From NCBI RefSeq assembly GCF_030296695.1, contig NZ_AP027737.1:1178001-1242000 (forward strand): a stretch of 64,000 bases of DNA, written 5' to 3'. The DNA comes from Agromyces mangrovi (GTDB lineage Bacteria > Actinomycetota > Actinomycetes > Actinomycetales > Microbacteriaceae). The translations under genes and the position numbers were made by a program. Positions 8,689 through 16,856 of the stretch are shown here, one piece after another. Positions within the stretch are counted from its first letter, which is position 1, and each line of letters opens with the position of its first letter. Below the pieces are notes generated by a model. It did not search any database. It saw nothing but the letters and a program-made list of their open reading frames with translations, and was not told the DNA's origin.

Positions 8689-9159
8689 ATGCGACGAGCA
8701 CGAGGGAGCCGCCACCGGGTCGGCAGCCCGGTCACGGCCGTGCTGGGAGCGCTCGCGCTCGCCGCGGTGCTGACCGCGTGCGACCCGCACTCGGTCGCCG
8801 TTCGCACCTACGAGGGTCCGGTCGAGGACGGCATCGCGACGGCCGCGCCGTCGGACGCGCCGGCCGGCCAGTTCGAGCCGGGCGTCGCCTGGGTCGACGA
8901 CGGCGACCGCATCGCGCTCACGATCCCCGGCAGCTCGTCGTGCCCGTACGTGCCCACCGACATCAGCGCACCCGACCCGTCGCACATCGAGATCGACGTC
9001 GTGCGCACCGGCGGCGAGACGTGCACCGCCGACCTCGGGCTCCGCACCCACGAGATCCCGACGCCGCGCGGCATCGCCAAGGGCGCGCCCGTGCAGGTGG
9101 AGGTCCCGGGCATCGGCGAGTTCGTGCTGCCGCCGATCGGGCCGAGCACGACCGACTGA
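8689..9159 (+). CDS. Putative lipoprotein of unknown function
   Basis: The protein has 156 residues from ATG 8689. The N-terminus has basic residues, a hydrophobic core (TAVLGALALAAVLTAC) and a lipobox LTAC, so it is predicted to be lipid-anchored on the outer face of the membrane after processing by Lgt and LspA. The mature domain contains two cysteines (SSCPYVPTD and GETCTADLG) that may form a disulfide, and short beta-rich segments. No enzymatic motif is seen. A TACGAT sequence about 38 bases upstream may be the -10 promoter element. The gene is followed by a strong bidirectional hairpin and stands alone. Confidence 0.72.
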   Translation: MRRARGSRHRVGSPVTAVLGALALAAVLTACDPHSVAVRTYEGPVEDGIATAAPSDAPAGQFEPGVAWVDDGDRIALTIPGSSSCPYVPTDISAPDPSHIEIDVVRTGGETCTADLGLRTHEIPTPRGIAKGAPVQVEVPGIGEFVLPPIGPSTTD

Positions 9160-9173
9160 CCCCGGAACGACGA

Positions 9174-9210
9174 CGAGGGCCCGGCGACCGCTCGGGTCTC
9201 CGGGCCCTCG
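9174..9210. terminator. Bidirectional terminator
   Basis: CGAGGGCCCGG (9174-9184) pairs perfectly with CCGGGCCCTCG (9200-9210) across a 15-base loop. It lies between the convergent stops of the lipoprotein gene and the beta-helix gene. There is no long U tract, as is usual in high-GC actinobacteria. Confidence 0.7.
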
Positions 9211-9231
9211 ATCAGGCTCGAGTCGCGACGC

Positions 9232-9645
9232 TCAGGCAGCCAGCCCGTGCGTGCGCGCCCACGACGTCGTGTCGATGTGCGTGCCGTCGGGCACCACCAC
9301 GTCACGATCGACGCGGGCGCCGTTGGCGATCTTCACGTCGGCACCGACCTTCGCGTGCGCCCCGACGTCGACCCCGTGGCCGACGACGGTGCGCTTGCCG
9401 ATGTGCACGTTCGTGCCGATGTTGACGCGTTCGCCCACGACCGCGTCGTAGTCGATCCAGCTTCCCGGACCGATCGACGCGTTCTTGAGCACCTTCGCGC
9501 CCGGGTCGACGTATGCAGTGGGATGCACGTACGCCGACGCATCCACCTTGGCACCGGCCGCCACGTAGCCGCGGCCATTGACGTGCTTGCGGTACCGCAG
9601 GGTGACGCCGTGGTCGTCTTCGAACTCGACATACGACTTGCCCAT
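9232..9645 (-). CDS. Left-handed beta-helix (hexapeptide-repeat) protein
   Basis: The protein has 137 residues from ATG 9645, preceded by GGAGGGCACC. From about residue 30 nearly the whole sequence is hexapeptide-type repeats (VDASAYVHPTAYVDPGAKV, then NASIGPGSWI, VNIGTNVHIGKRTVVG), which fold into a left-handed beta-helix like that of gamma-carbonic anhydrases and acyltransferases. The N-terminal segment KSYVEFEDDHGVTLRY is outside the repeat. The protein is shorter than functional acyltransferases of this fold and I see no clear metal-binding histidine triad. A trimeric structural or binding role is therefore as likely as catalysis. Confidence 0.72.
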   Translation of the reverse strand: MGKSYVEFEDDHGVTLRYRKHVNGRGYVAAGAKVDASAYVHPTAYVDPGAKVLKNASIGPGSWIDYDAVVGERVNIGTNVHIGKRTVVGHGVDVGAHAKVGADVKIANGARVDRDVVVPDGTHIDTTSWARTHGLAA

Positions 9646-9801
9646 GGTGCCCTCCCTTCACCACGCGCGGGACAGGGGGTTCGCGCGTAGCACTGTTACA
9701 ACACTGCGCGCGCAACGTGCATTCCCGCTGGGCGGAATCCGAATGACACCTGTGTACTTCGCTCTCCGCGGCGCGACCTCGCCATTGGGATCCGCGCCGC
9801 G

Positions 9802-9820
9802 TGAGGTTAGGCTGGCCTAA
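9802..9820 (+). promoter_or_regulatory. Candidate IdeR/DtxR iron box
   Basis: TGAGGTTAGGCTGGCCTAA matches the DtxR/IdeR consensus TTAGGTTAGGCTAACCTAA at 16 of 19 positions and contains the perfect inverted repeat TTAGGC-TG-GCCTAA. It lies 31 bp before the first gene of the ECF transporter operon. The family's repressors bind such sites with ferrous iron, so the operon should be repressed by iron. The downstream siderophore-interacting protein gene supports this reading independently. Confidence 0.75.
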
Positions 9821-9851
9821 GCTGCATCCGCCCTCACCGCACCGCGAGCAC

Positions 9852-11671
9852 ATGACCCAGACGCCACTGCTGCACCTCGACCGCGTGTCCATCCGACACG
9901 ACGGCGCGGCCCGTGCGACCCCCGACGGCGTCTCGTTCGACGTCGCCCCCGGCGAGGTCGTGCTCATCCTGGGGCCGAGCGGATGCGGCAAGTCGACGCT
10001 CGCCCTCGCGCTCGACGGGCTCATTCCGCACGCGGTGCCGGCGACGCTCGACGGCACGGTGCGCGTCGCCGGGCTCGACACCGCCGAGCATCCCGTGGGA
10101 GCGCTGAGCGCGCACGTCGCGATGGTGTTCCAGGATCCGGACGCGCAGGTCGTGACCGGCACCCTCCTCGACGAGGTGTGCTTCGGCCCCGAGAACCAGC
10201 TGCTGCCCCCGACGAGGTGCTCGCCCGCGGCGAGCGGGCGCTCCGTCGCGTCGGCCTCTGGGAGCGTCGCAGCGAGAACCCCGACCGGCTCTCGGGCGGC
10301 GGCCGCCAGCGCCTCGCCATCGCCTGCGCGCTGGCCATGGCGAGCCCCGCGCTCGTGCTCGACGAGCCGACCGCGAACCTCGACCCCGCAGGCATCGACG
10401 AGGTGTACGCGGTGCTGCGCGAGCTGGCGCGCGACGACCAGCACGCCATCGTGCTCGTCGAGCACAACCTCGACCAAGCCGTCGACCTCATCGACCGGGT
10501 CGTCGTGCTCGACGGCGACGGACACGTCGTCGTCGACGGCCCCGCGCGCGATGTGCTCGCCGGCAGGGCGCGCGAGCTGCTCGACCACGGCGTCTGGCTG
10601 CCCGTCTCGACGCTCGCCGCGATCCGCCTCGCCGACGCCGGCGTGCCGATCGACCCGCTCCCCCTCACGCCGACCGAGCTGGCCGCCGCCCTCGATGCGG
10701 TGCCGTCGTTGCCCGCTCCACTGACGGATGCCGCGCCGGTGCGCGCCTCGACGCGGAACCCGCGCCCGCAGGTGGCCGCCCGCGCCGCGGCATCCGACGG
10801 CCCCGCCATCCGCGCCCGCGGGCTCGACGTGCGGCGCGGCGGCAAGCGCGGCCCGGTCGTGGTGCACGACGTCACGCTCGACGTCGAGCGGGGCGAGTTC
10901 CTCGCGATCGTCGGCACCAACGGCGCGGGCAAGACCACGCTGCTGCAGGCGCTCGCGGGCGTGGTCGTGCCGCCGCCGGGCACGGTCGACGTGCTCGGCC
11001 TCGACCCGGCACGCACCGACGCGCGCACGCTCGCGCGCGTCATCGGCTTCGTCTTCCAGAACCCCGAGCACCAGTTCCTCGCCCACAGCGTCGCCGACGA
11101 GCTCGACCACGGCCTGCGCGTGCAGGGCGTGGCGGAGGAGGAGCGCGTCCCGCGGGTCGACGAGATGCTCGAGCGCTTCGGGCTGTCGGGGCATCGCGAG
11201 CAGCATCCGTTCCTGCTGTCGGGCGGGCAGAAGCGCCGGCTCTCGGTCGGCACCGCGCTCATCGCCGGGGCACCCGTGCTCGCGCTCGACGAGCCGACGT
11301 TCGGGCAGGACCGCGAGCGCGCCGCCGAGCTGCTCGGCATGCTCGCCGACCTGAACGCCGCCGGCACCACGGTCATCGTCGTCACGCACGACCTGCAGCT
11401 CGTCGCCGACTACGCCACCCGCGTCGCGGTCATGCGCGACGGGCGCATCCTCGGGCACGGGCCGACCGGCGCCGTGCTCGCTGGGCCGCTCATCGACGAG
11501 GCGGGGCTCCGCCACCCGCCGCTGGCGCGCGCGACGCGCGCCCTCGTGCGCCACCCCGAGTGGCACGGCGTGAGCCGCATCGCGCAGCTGCCCGTGGCCG
11601 CTCCCGGGCGGGCGAGCGGCGGGCGACCCGCCGGCCCCGAGGCATCCGATCGCATCGGAGCGACCCGATGA
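9852..11671 (+). CDS. ECF transporter energizing ATPase with two fused ABC domains (A-A'), frameshifted in this sequence
   Basis: This is one gene of about 607 residues with two ABC ATPase domains, as in YkoD-type ECF modules. Domain 1 has Walker A GPSGCGKST (about residue 41) and, in the shifted frame, LSGGGRQRLAIACALAM and VLDEPTANLDPAG. Domain 2 has GTNGAGKTTLLQAL, LSGGQKRRLSVGTALIAG and LALDEPTFGQD. The first signature has an extra glycine (LSGGG). The reading frame is lost at the C5 run 10206-10210; one extra C joins the two parts as LLPPDEVLARGERAL. The iron box at 9802 lies upstream, and the permease gene overlaps the stop by ATGA. It powers uptake of the S-component ligand at the cytoplasmic membrane. 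Confidence 0.85.
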
Positions 11672-12635
11672 GCGCGACCTCGGCGAACCCGGCGGGCACC
11701 ACCGCACCCGCCCCCGCCGCCGGCCACGACGACGGGCTCGGCACCGCGTCGGCCGGCCGCCGCGGCCGCGGCGAGGGCGTGCGCATCGACCCGTTCGCGC
11801 CGAAGCCCCCGCGCCGGCCTGGCGGTTCCTCCACCATCTCAACCCGCTCGCGAAGGTCGCCGCGCCGCTGCCCGTCATGCTGCTGCTCATCTTCACGCGC
11901 GGCATCGCGATTCCGCTCGCGTTCATCGTGCTCGTCGTGGCGCTGCTGCTCGTGGGCGCGCGTCTGAGCGGGCGGGTCACCGCCGCGATCGTGGTCGGGC
12001 TGCCGGTCGTGATCGCACTGATGGGCGTGAGCTTCGGCCTCTGGGTCGACGCGTCGCGCATCGACCAGGGCTCGCCCGCGGCATCCGTCGTGCTGCTCGA
12101 GATCGGCGACTGGCGCTTCACGCTGGCCGCCTACCTGGTCGGCCTCGCGACGTCGCTCCGCATCGCCGCGCTGCTCGCGCTCGCGCTGCTGTCGGGCCTC
12201 ACCACGTCGGGCCCCGACCTCGTGCGCTCGATGGTGCAGCAGCTGCGCGTGCCCTACCGCATCGGCTACACGGCGCTGGCCGCGTTCCGGTTCGTGCCGC
12301 GGTTCGGCCATGAGCTCGAGGTGATCCGCCAGGCGCATCGGGTGCGGGGCACGGATGCCGGGCGCGGACCGGTCGCGGCCGTGCGACGCTCGATCGGCTA
12401 CGCCGTGCCGCTGCTGGCGAGCGCCATCCGCCACGCCGAACGCGTCGCCCTCGCCATGGACGCCCGCGCCTTCGGTGCCCACACCACCCGCACCGAGCGC
12501 TACCTCGTGCCGTGGCGCGCCCGCGACACCGTGTTCGTGCTCGCGTTCTGGGCCGTCGCGATCGCCCTCTACTGGTGGGGCGTCTCGTCGGGCCTCGGCG
12601 CCCTCACGACCAGCCGCACCGAGATCACCGCCTGA
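11668..12635 (+). CDS. ECF transporter T component (EcfT permease), frameshifted in this sequence
   Basis: The ATG at 11668 overlaps the ATPase stop (ATGA). After a disordered N-terminus of about 45 residues the protein has several membrane segments (VMLLLIFTRGIAIPLAFIVL, then ALLLVGARLSG onward) and the EcfT coupling region near AFRFVPRFGHELEVIRQAHRV, followed by RHAERVALAMDARAFG, which carries the Ala-Arg-type coupling helix motif. The frame breaks at the C5 run 11806-11810. One extra C gives KPPAPAWRFLHHLNPLAKVA, a normal lead-in to the first membrane helix. It transmits ATPase movement to the S component. The full length is about 322 residues. Confidence 0.83.
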
Positions 12636-12671
12636 CCGCGGCCCGCCGCCGAAGTTCCCCGGAAGGACCAC

Positions 12672-13574
12672 ATGGCCGACACCCACAGCAAGCAGGTCAA
12701 GCCCGAGCGCACCGTGCCGCTGCGACTCGAGGTGCTGCGCCGCGCGCAGGTCAGCCCGCACATCGCGCGCGTCACGCTCGGCGGCGGCGAGATCGACCGG
12801 TTCACGCACCGCGGCCGCGACCAGTGGTTCCGGCTCTTCCTGCCGCCCGTCGACGGCGTCGGCATGAAGCTGCCCGACCGCGACGGCTGGGGCGGGTACT
12901 TCCAGCTGCGCACGACCGCGCGGTCGCTGCGGCCGACCATGCGCAACTACACCGTGCGCGGCTACCGGGCCGCGACCGCCGAGCGCGGCGCCGAGCTCGA
13001 CGTCGACTTCGTGCTGCACGCCTCGCCCGAGACCGGCGAGGTCGAGGGCCTCGCCGCGACCTGGGCGACCCGGTGCACGCCCGGCGACGCGGTCGGCCTG
13101 CTCGACGAGGGCTATGGGTTCGATCCGGCGCCGGATGCCGCGTGGTTCCTGCTCGTCGCCGACGAGACCGGACTCCCCGCCGTTGCAGGCGCGTGCGCCG
13201 CGCTGCCGGCCGACGCCCGCGGGCTCGTGTTCGTCGAGCTGCCCGCGGCCGACGATGCGCAGGACTTCCCCGTGCCCGAGGGCGTCGAGGTGCACTGGCT
13301 GCCCCGCACCGACGGCGAGCGCATCGGCTCGCTCGCGTACGCCGCGGTCGTCGCGGCACGGATGCCCGGCGACACCGCCGACCCCGGCCACCCCGCACCC
13401 GTGCGGCACGCCTTCGCCGTGGGCGAGCAGGCGCTGGCCACCGGCATCCGCCGTCACCTCGTCGGCGAGCGCGGCTGGCCGAAGGAGTCGATCGACTTCT
13501 GCGGCTACTGGCGCCTGCCCAAGGACGCGCCGGCCATCGACGGACTCGAGGCGCCCGCGCGCCGGGCGGCGTAG
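12672..13574 (+). CDS. Siderophore-interacting protein (FAD/NADPH ferric-siderophore reductase family)
   Basis: The protein has 300 residues from ATG 12672, with GGAAGGACC upstream. The FAD-binding half contains MRNYTVRGYR (the RxYTxR flavin motif) after HIARVTLGG. The second half has the SIP C-terminal domain, with WFLLVADETGLPAVAG, HAFAVGEQ and a final YWRLPK. Family members such as ViuB and FscN reduce the ferric iron of imported siderophores in the cytosol, releasing Fe(II). It lies between the T and S components of an ECF importer behind an iron box. This suggests the transporter brings in a ferric siderophore or another iron complex that this enzyme reduces. Confidence 0.88.
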   Translation: MADTHSKQVKPERTVPLRLEVLRRAQVSPHIARVTLGGGEIDRFTHRGRDQWFRLFLPPVDGVGMKLPDRDGWGGYFQLRTTARSLRPTMRNYTVRGYRAATAERGAELDVDFVLHASPETGEVEGLAATWATRCTPGDAVGLLDEGYGFDPAPDAAWFLLVADETGLPAVAGACAALPADARGLVFVELPAADDAQDFPVPEGVEVHWLPRTDGERIGSLAYAAVVAARMPGDTADPGHPAPVRHAFAVGEQALATGIRRHLVGERGWPKESIDFCGYWRLPKDAPAIDGLEAPARRAA

Positions 13575-13621
13575 CCCAGCGGCATCCGCTCGCATTCCCA
13601 CCCCCACCCCAGGAGACCCCC

Positions 13622-14218
13622 ATGCGATTCACGACCCGACTGCTCATGACCTGCGCCGCGATCGGCGCAGCCGGCGGGCTGCTGCTCATCCCGGTGAACA
13701 ACGCCGCCGCGGCGCTCGCGAAGGTCGTGCCGCTCGCCTACGCCGCGGGCATCGGGCTGTACCTGCTGCCGTTCGTCATCGCCCTCGCGCTGCTGCGCCG
13801 CCCGGGCGTCGGCGTGCTCACCGCGCTCATCGCCGGGCTCGTGAACGTGCCCTTCACGCCGTACGGGTTCTCGGCGGTCGTCACGTGCCTCATGATCGGC
13901 GTCGCGCTCGAGATCCCGTTCCTGCTCAGCCTCTACCGCTACTGGAAGCCGTGGGTGTTCTACGTGGGCGCCGGGGCGTTCGCCGCGCTGTACTCGACCG
14001 TGTCGATGCGCAGCCTCGGCGTGATCGACTTCACGCCCGCCGCCCAGGTCGCGTTCGTCGCGCTGCTCGTGCTGAGCGCCGTCGCGGGCACCTGGCTCGG
14101 CCGGTTCCTCGCCGCGCGCCTCGAGCGCACGGGCGTGGTGCGCGGGCTCGCGCGGCCCGAGTCGGTGCGACAGGCCGCTGAGGCGCCCGAGTCGGCCTCC
14201 GCCGACGCGACCGCCTGA
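13622..14218 (+). CDS. ECF transporter S component (YkoE-like substrate-binding membrane protein)
   Basis: The protein has 198 residues from ATG 13622 with CCAGGAGACC upstream. It has about five to six membrane helices (LLMTCAAIGAAGGLLLIPVN, GIGLYLLPFVIALALL, GVGVLTALIAGLVNVPF, WVFYVGAGAFAALYSTV, AQVAFVALLVLSAVAGTWLG) and a charged C-terminal tail. Size, topology and its place beside a two-domain ATPase and EcfT fit the YkoE-type S component. Members of that type have been linked to thiamine precursors, but the iron box and SIP gene argue for an iron-related ligand here. The ligand assignment is inference. It is the last gene before a strong terminator. Confidence 0.78.
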   Translation: MRFTTRLLMTCAAIGAAGGLLLIPVNNAAAALAKVVPLAYAAGIGLYLLPFVIALALLRRPGVGVLTALIAGLVNVPFTPYGFSAVVTCLMIGVALEIPFLLSLYRYWKPWVFYVGAGAFAALYSTVSMRSLGVIDFTPAAQVAFVALLVLSAVAGTWLGRFLAARLERTGVVRGLARPESVRQAAEAPESASADATA

Positions 14219-14265
14219 GCGCTGCCCTGGCGCAATCACGACGCCGAGGCGCACCCAGACGAACG

Positions 14266-14298
14266 GAGCCGCCCACCCCGACTCGGGGTGGGCGGCTC
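14266..14298. terminator. Strong bidirectional terminator
   Basis: GAGCCGCCCACCCCG pairs perfectly over 15 bp with CGGGGTGGGCGGCTC, with a 3-base loop. It is positioned between the end of the ECF/siderophore operon and the end of the convergent FKBP gene. Confidence 0.8.
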
Positions 14299-14317
14299 AT
14301 CTGTCGTGTCGGGCGGG

Positions 14318-15271
14318 TCAGCCGGCCGCGGGCGCGGTGTCCTCGATGTCGATGAGGAAGACGAGGGTCTGGCCCGAGAGCTGCTGGCCGGCACCTTCCT
14401 CGCCGTAGGCGTAGCGGGGCGGGATCGTGACGATCAGCTGCGTGCCGACCTTCTGGCCGACGAGCGCGGCGCCGAAGCCCTCGATCACGCCGGCGGTGCT
14501 GAAGCTGATCGGCTCGCCGCCGTAGCTCTGGTCGAAGACCTCGCCGGTGTCCCAGCTGATGCCCTGGTACTGCACGGTGACCGTGTCGCCCTCGCCGACC
14601 TCGGCGCCGTCGCCCTCCTCGAGCACGGCGATGAGCAGGTCGTCCGACGGCTCGGTGTCGGGCAGCGTCACGGTGGGCACGCCGGCGTCGTCGAACGACA
14701 CGTCGGGCACGTCCTCGGTCCACTCCTGCGGCACGGCCGGCTCGATGCGGTCGACCAGGTCGGTCACGATGACGACGGTGTCGCCGCCCGCGATGCCGAT
14801 GTCGGGGTTGCCCTCGTCGCCGAAGAGCTCGTCGCTCGGCGCGATGGTGACGGTGCGGGTACCGACCGGCAGGCAGTCGATGCCCGAGAGGAATGCCGGG
14901 AAGATCGACCCGTCGGCGACCGTCAGCGTCGCCTCCTGCGAGAACGCGAGCTCGCCGGTGCTGCCCGAGAAGACGGTGATCTGCGCGGTCACGGCGTCGC
15001 CGATCTCCGTGGCGTCGCCGTCGCCCTCCTCGACGATGGTGCGCTGGAGCGCATCGGCGTCGAGCGGCACGTCGAACTCGGCGGTCGGCTGCACGCCGAA
15101 GTCGCCCGAGACCTCGACCGAGTCGCTCTCGGCACCCGCGGCGACCTCGAGGCAGGCGCCCGCCTCGGTCGTGGCGTCGGGCTCGTCGGGCGTGGACGCG
15201 CAGCCGGCGAGCAGCAGTGCGGAGGCGGAGAGCAGTGCGATGGGCGCGGCACGGCGCAGGGTGCGATGCAT
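14318..15271 (-). CDS. FKBP-type peptidyl-prolyl isomerase lipoprotein with two FKBP-like domains
   Basis: The protein has 317 residues from ATG 15271. The signal ends in a lipobox LLAGC at about residues 20-24, so it is predicted to be anchored outside the membrane. The C-terminal domain (about 215-317) is a canonical FKBP: GDTVTVQYQGISWDTGEVFD, GFGAALVGQKVGTQLIVTIP and RYAYGEEGAG. The middle region (GDAVTAQITVFSGSTGELAF, then FPAFLSGIDCLPVGTRTVTI and DELFGDEGN) looks like a second, degenerate FKBP domain that lost several active-site residues. Its role is extracytoplasmic protein folding. It is a single gene, with a shared terminator at its 3' end. Confidence 0.87.
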   Translation of the reverse strand: MHRTLRRAAPIALLSASALLLAGCASTPDEPDATTEAGACLEVAAGAESDSVEVSGDFGVQPTAEFDVPLDADALQRTIVEEGDGDATEIGDAVTAQITVFSGSTGELAFSQEATLTVADGSIFPAFLSGIDCLPVGTRTVTIAPSDELFGDEGNPDIGIAGGDTVVIVTDLVDRIEPAVPQEWTEDVPDVSFDDAGVPTVTLPDTEPSDDLLIAVLEEGDGAEVGEGDTVTVQYQGISWDTGEVFDQSYGGEPISFSTAGVIEGFGAALVGQKVGTQLIVTIPPRYAYGEEGAGQQLSGQTLVFLIDIEDTAPAAG

Positions 15272-15358
15272 GGAGGTGCGTCTCGATTCGTCGTGGGTGT
15301 GCGTCCAGTCTGGCGGCTCCCGCTTTCAATTGCCTGAATCGGATGCCACTGGTTCACA

Positions 15359-16189
15359 ATGGGGCACATGGGGGAAGCGGCGACGACGCCCGCGTACGCC
15401 GAGTCATTCGCCGAGGCGGCGGCCGACTTCGGGGTGCTCGGGCCGCAATTGTGGGAACCGGTCTCGACGGCGACGATCATGCGCACGAGGCCGATGCCGG
15501 GCGAGCGCGTGCTCGACGCGTGCTGCGGCGACGGCGCATCGGCGCTGCCTGCGGCCGAGCTCGTCGGCGAGGAGGGGCACGTCGACGCGGTGGATGCCGC
15601 CCAGGCGATGATCGACCGACTCGTCACGCGGGCCGGGAGCGACCTGCCCCAGTTGCATCCGCACACCGCCGACGTGCTCGAGTGGGACGCGGACGGCTAC
15701 GACCTCGTGCAGTGCGTGCTCGGCGTGTTCTTCTTCGACGACCCGCGCGCCGGGGCGGAGCACCTGGTCTCGCTCGCACGCCCCGGAGGCCGCGTCGGGT
15801 TCACGATCTGGGCGCCGGGCGCGATCGAGCCGCTCGCGGAGGCGCTGTTCGAGGCGCTCCTGCCGTTCCGGCCCGAGCTGGAGGACCTCGACCTCGCCGA
15901 CATGTCGCCCGTCATGCGGTCGGCGTCGACGCCGGGCGCGCTCGCGGTGTGGATGGGTGGGCTCGGGCTCACGCAGGTGCGCGCCGACGCGGTGCCTCGC
16001 ACGCTCGAGCTCTCGCCCGAGCTCGCGTGGGGTTTCGCACGCGGCACCGGCATGCGCGCGCTGTTCGGCGACCTCGGCGCGCGCAAGGTCGAGGAGGTGC
16101 GCACGGCGTTCCTCGCGACGATCGCCGAGCGCGAGATCGAGCGCATCGACGCGAGCACGCTGGTCGGGGTGGGCCGCCGCCCCGAGTAG
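15359..16189 (+). CDS. Class I SAM-dependent methyltransferase
   Basis: The protein has 276 residues from ATG 15359; a second in-frame ATG lies three codons downstream. The SAM-binding fold is clear: PGERVLDACCGDGASALPAA (motif I), VDAVDAAQAMIDRL (acidic residue contacting the ribose), ADVLEWDADGYDLVQCVLG (motif IV region) and ARPGGRVGFTIWAPG. The two cysteines in DACCGDG replace the commoner G-x-G spacing residues but keep the loop. The substrate cannot be told; the profile fits UbiE/Methyltransf_11-type enzymes. It stands alone between the FKBP gene and the toxin-antitoxin pair. Confidence 0.8.
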   Translation: MGHMGEAATTPAYAESFAEAAADFGVLGPQLWEPVSTATIMRTRPMPGERVLDACCGDGASALPAAELVGEEGHVDAVDAAQAMIDRLVTRAGSDLPQLHPHTADVLEWDADGYDLVQCVLGVFFFDDPRAGAEHLVSLARPGGRVGFTIWAPGAIEPLAEALFEALLPFRPELEDLDLADMSPVMRSASTPGALAVWMGGLGLTQVRADAVPRTLELSPELAWGFARGTGMRALFGDLGARKVEEVRTAFLATIAEREIERIDASTLVGVGRRPE

Positions 16190-16192
16190 TCA

Positions 16193-16239
16193 GTGGTACT
16201 CCTCGGGTACCGATACCACACGGATGCCTGGAGTGGTAC
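16193..16239. promoter_or_regulatory. Phased repeats forming the candidate toxin-antitoxin operator
   Basis: GTGGTAC occurs at 16193-16199 and again at 16233-16239, and its near inverse ATACCAC lies at 16213-16219. The three sites are spaced by exactly 20 bp, about two helical turns. They end ten bases before the antitoxin start. VapBC/MazEF-type antitoxins usually repress their own operon through such repeats. Binding here is inferred. Confidence 0.55.
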
Positions 16240-16248
16240 GTTTCTTCC

Positions 16249-16494
16249 ATGGCGACCACGCACTCCTCCACGCTCGGCGACCGCGGGCGCTTCGTGATCC
16301 CCGCCGAGCTGCGCGCGCACCAGGGCTGGGAGCAGGGCACGCCGCTGCTGCTCATCGAGACGGAGCGGGGCGTGGTGCTCGCGACGCGCGAGCAGGTGAA
16401 GCGGCTGCTGCGGGAACAGCTCTCGGGCCCGAGCCTCGTCGAAGCGCTGCTCGCCGAACGCCGGGCCGCCGCGCTCGCGGAGGACTCGGAGTGA
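16249..16494 (+). CDS. vapB: AbrB/MazE-type antitoxin (VapB-like)
   Basis: The protein has 81 residues from ATG 16249. Residues about 8-48 form a swapped-hairpin AbrB domain (STLGDRGRFVIPAELRAHQG and TPLLLIETERGVVLATRE). The C-terminal helix, with LVEALLAERR, is the usual toxin-binding region. It binds operator DNA and neutralises the PIN toxin encoded by the next gene, whose GTG start overlaps its stop by four bases. Phased GTGGTAC repeats just upstream suggest autoregulation. VapB is chosen because the partner is a PIN-domain protein. Confidence 0.85.
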   Translation: MATTHSSTLGDRGRFVIPAELRAHQGWEQGTPLLLIETERGVVLATREQVKRLLREQLSGPSLVEALLAERRAAALAEDSE

Positions 16495-16856
16495 CCGTCC
16501 TCGATGCCTCGGCGGTGCTCGCGTTCCTCAACGGCGAGGCGGGGGCGGACGTGGTCGAGGCCGATCTCGAGTCCGGCGGATCGATCGGCGCCGCGAACTG
16601 GTCCGAGGTCGCACAGAAGGTGACCGATCGCGGCGGCGACTGGGCGCTCGCCCGGGCGCTGCTCGAGAGCTACGACGTGCGGGTCGAGCCGGTCACACAA
16701 CAGGACGCCGAACACGCGGCGACGCTGTGGCGGCCGGGCTCGGGCCTCTCGCTCGCCGATCGCCTGTGCCTCGCGCTCGGTCGGCGCCTCGGCGCGGAGG
16801 TGCTCACCGTCGACACCGCGTGGGGCGCCGACCCGGGCATCCGCCAGCTCCGCTGA
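16491..16856 (+). CDS. vapC: PIN-domain ribonuclease toxin (VapC-like)
   Basis: The protein has 121 residues from GTG 16491, overlapping the antitoxin stop (GTGA). It is a PIN domain with the expected acidic positions: D in VTVLDASAVLAFLNGE, E in GAANWSEVAQKV, D in LSLADRLCLALGRR and D in VLTVDTAWG. VapC toxins are Mg-dependent endoribonucleases that cut tRNA or rRNA when freed from VapB. All catalytic carboxylates are present, so it appears intact. The stop codon directly abuts the stop of the convergent sulfurtransferase gene, leaving no intergenic base. Confidence 0.88.
   Translation: MTVLDASAVLAFLNGEAGADVVEADLESGGSIGAANWSEVAQKVTDRGGDWALARALLESYDVRVEPVTQQDAEHAATLWRPGSGLSLADRLCLALGRRLGAEVLTVDTAWGADPGIRQLR

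Noticed and set aside
10206..10210. Programmed ribosomal frameshifting in the ECF ATPase and other genes
   Set aside because: The breaks occur in eight unrelated genes, always at short C/G runs, with no shared slippery heptamer or conserved downstream structure. Sequence error explains them better.
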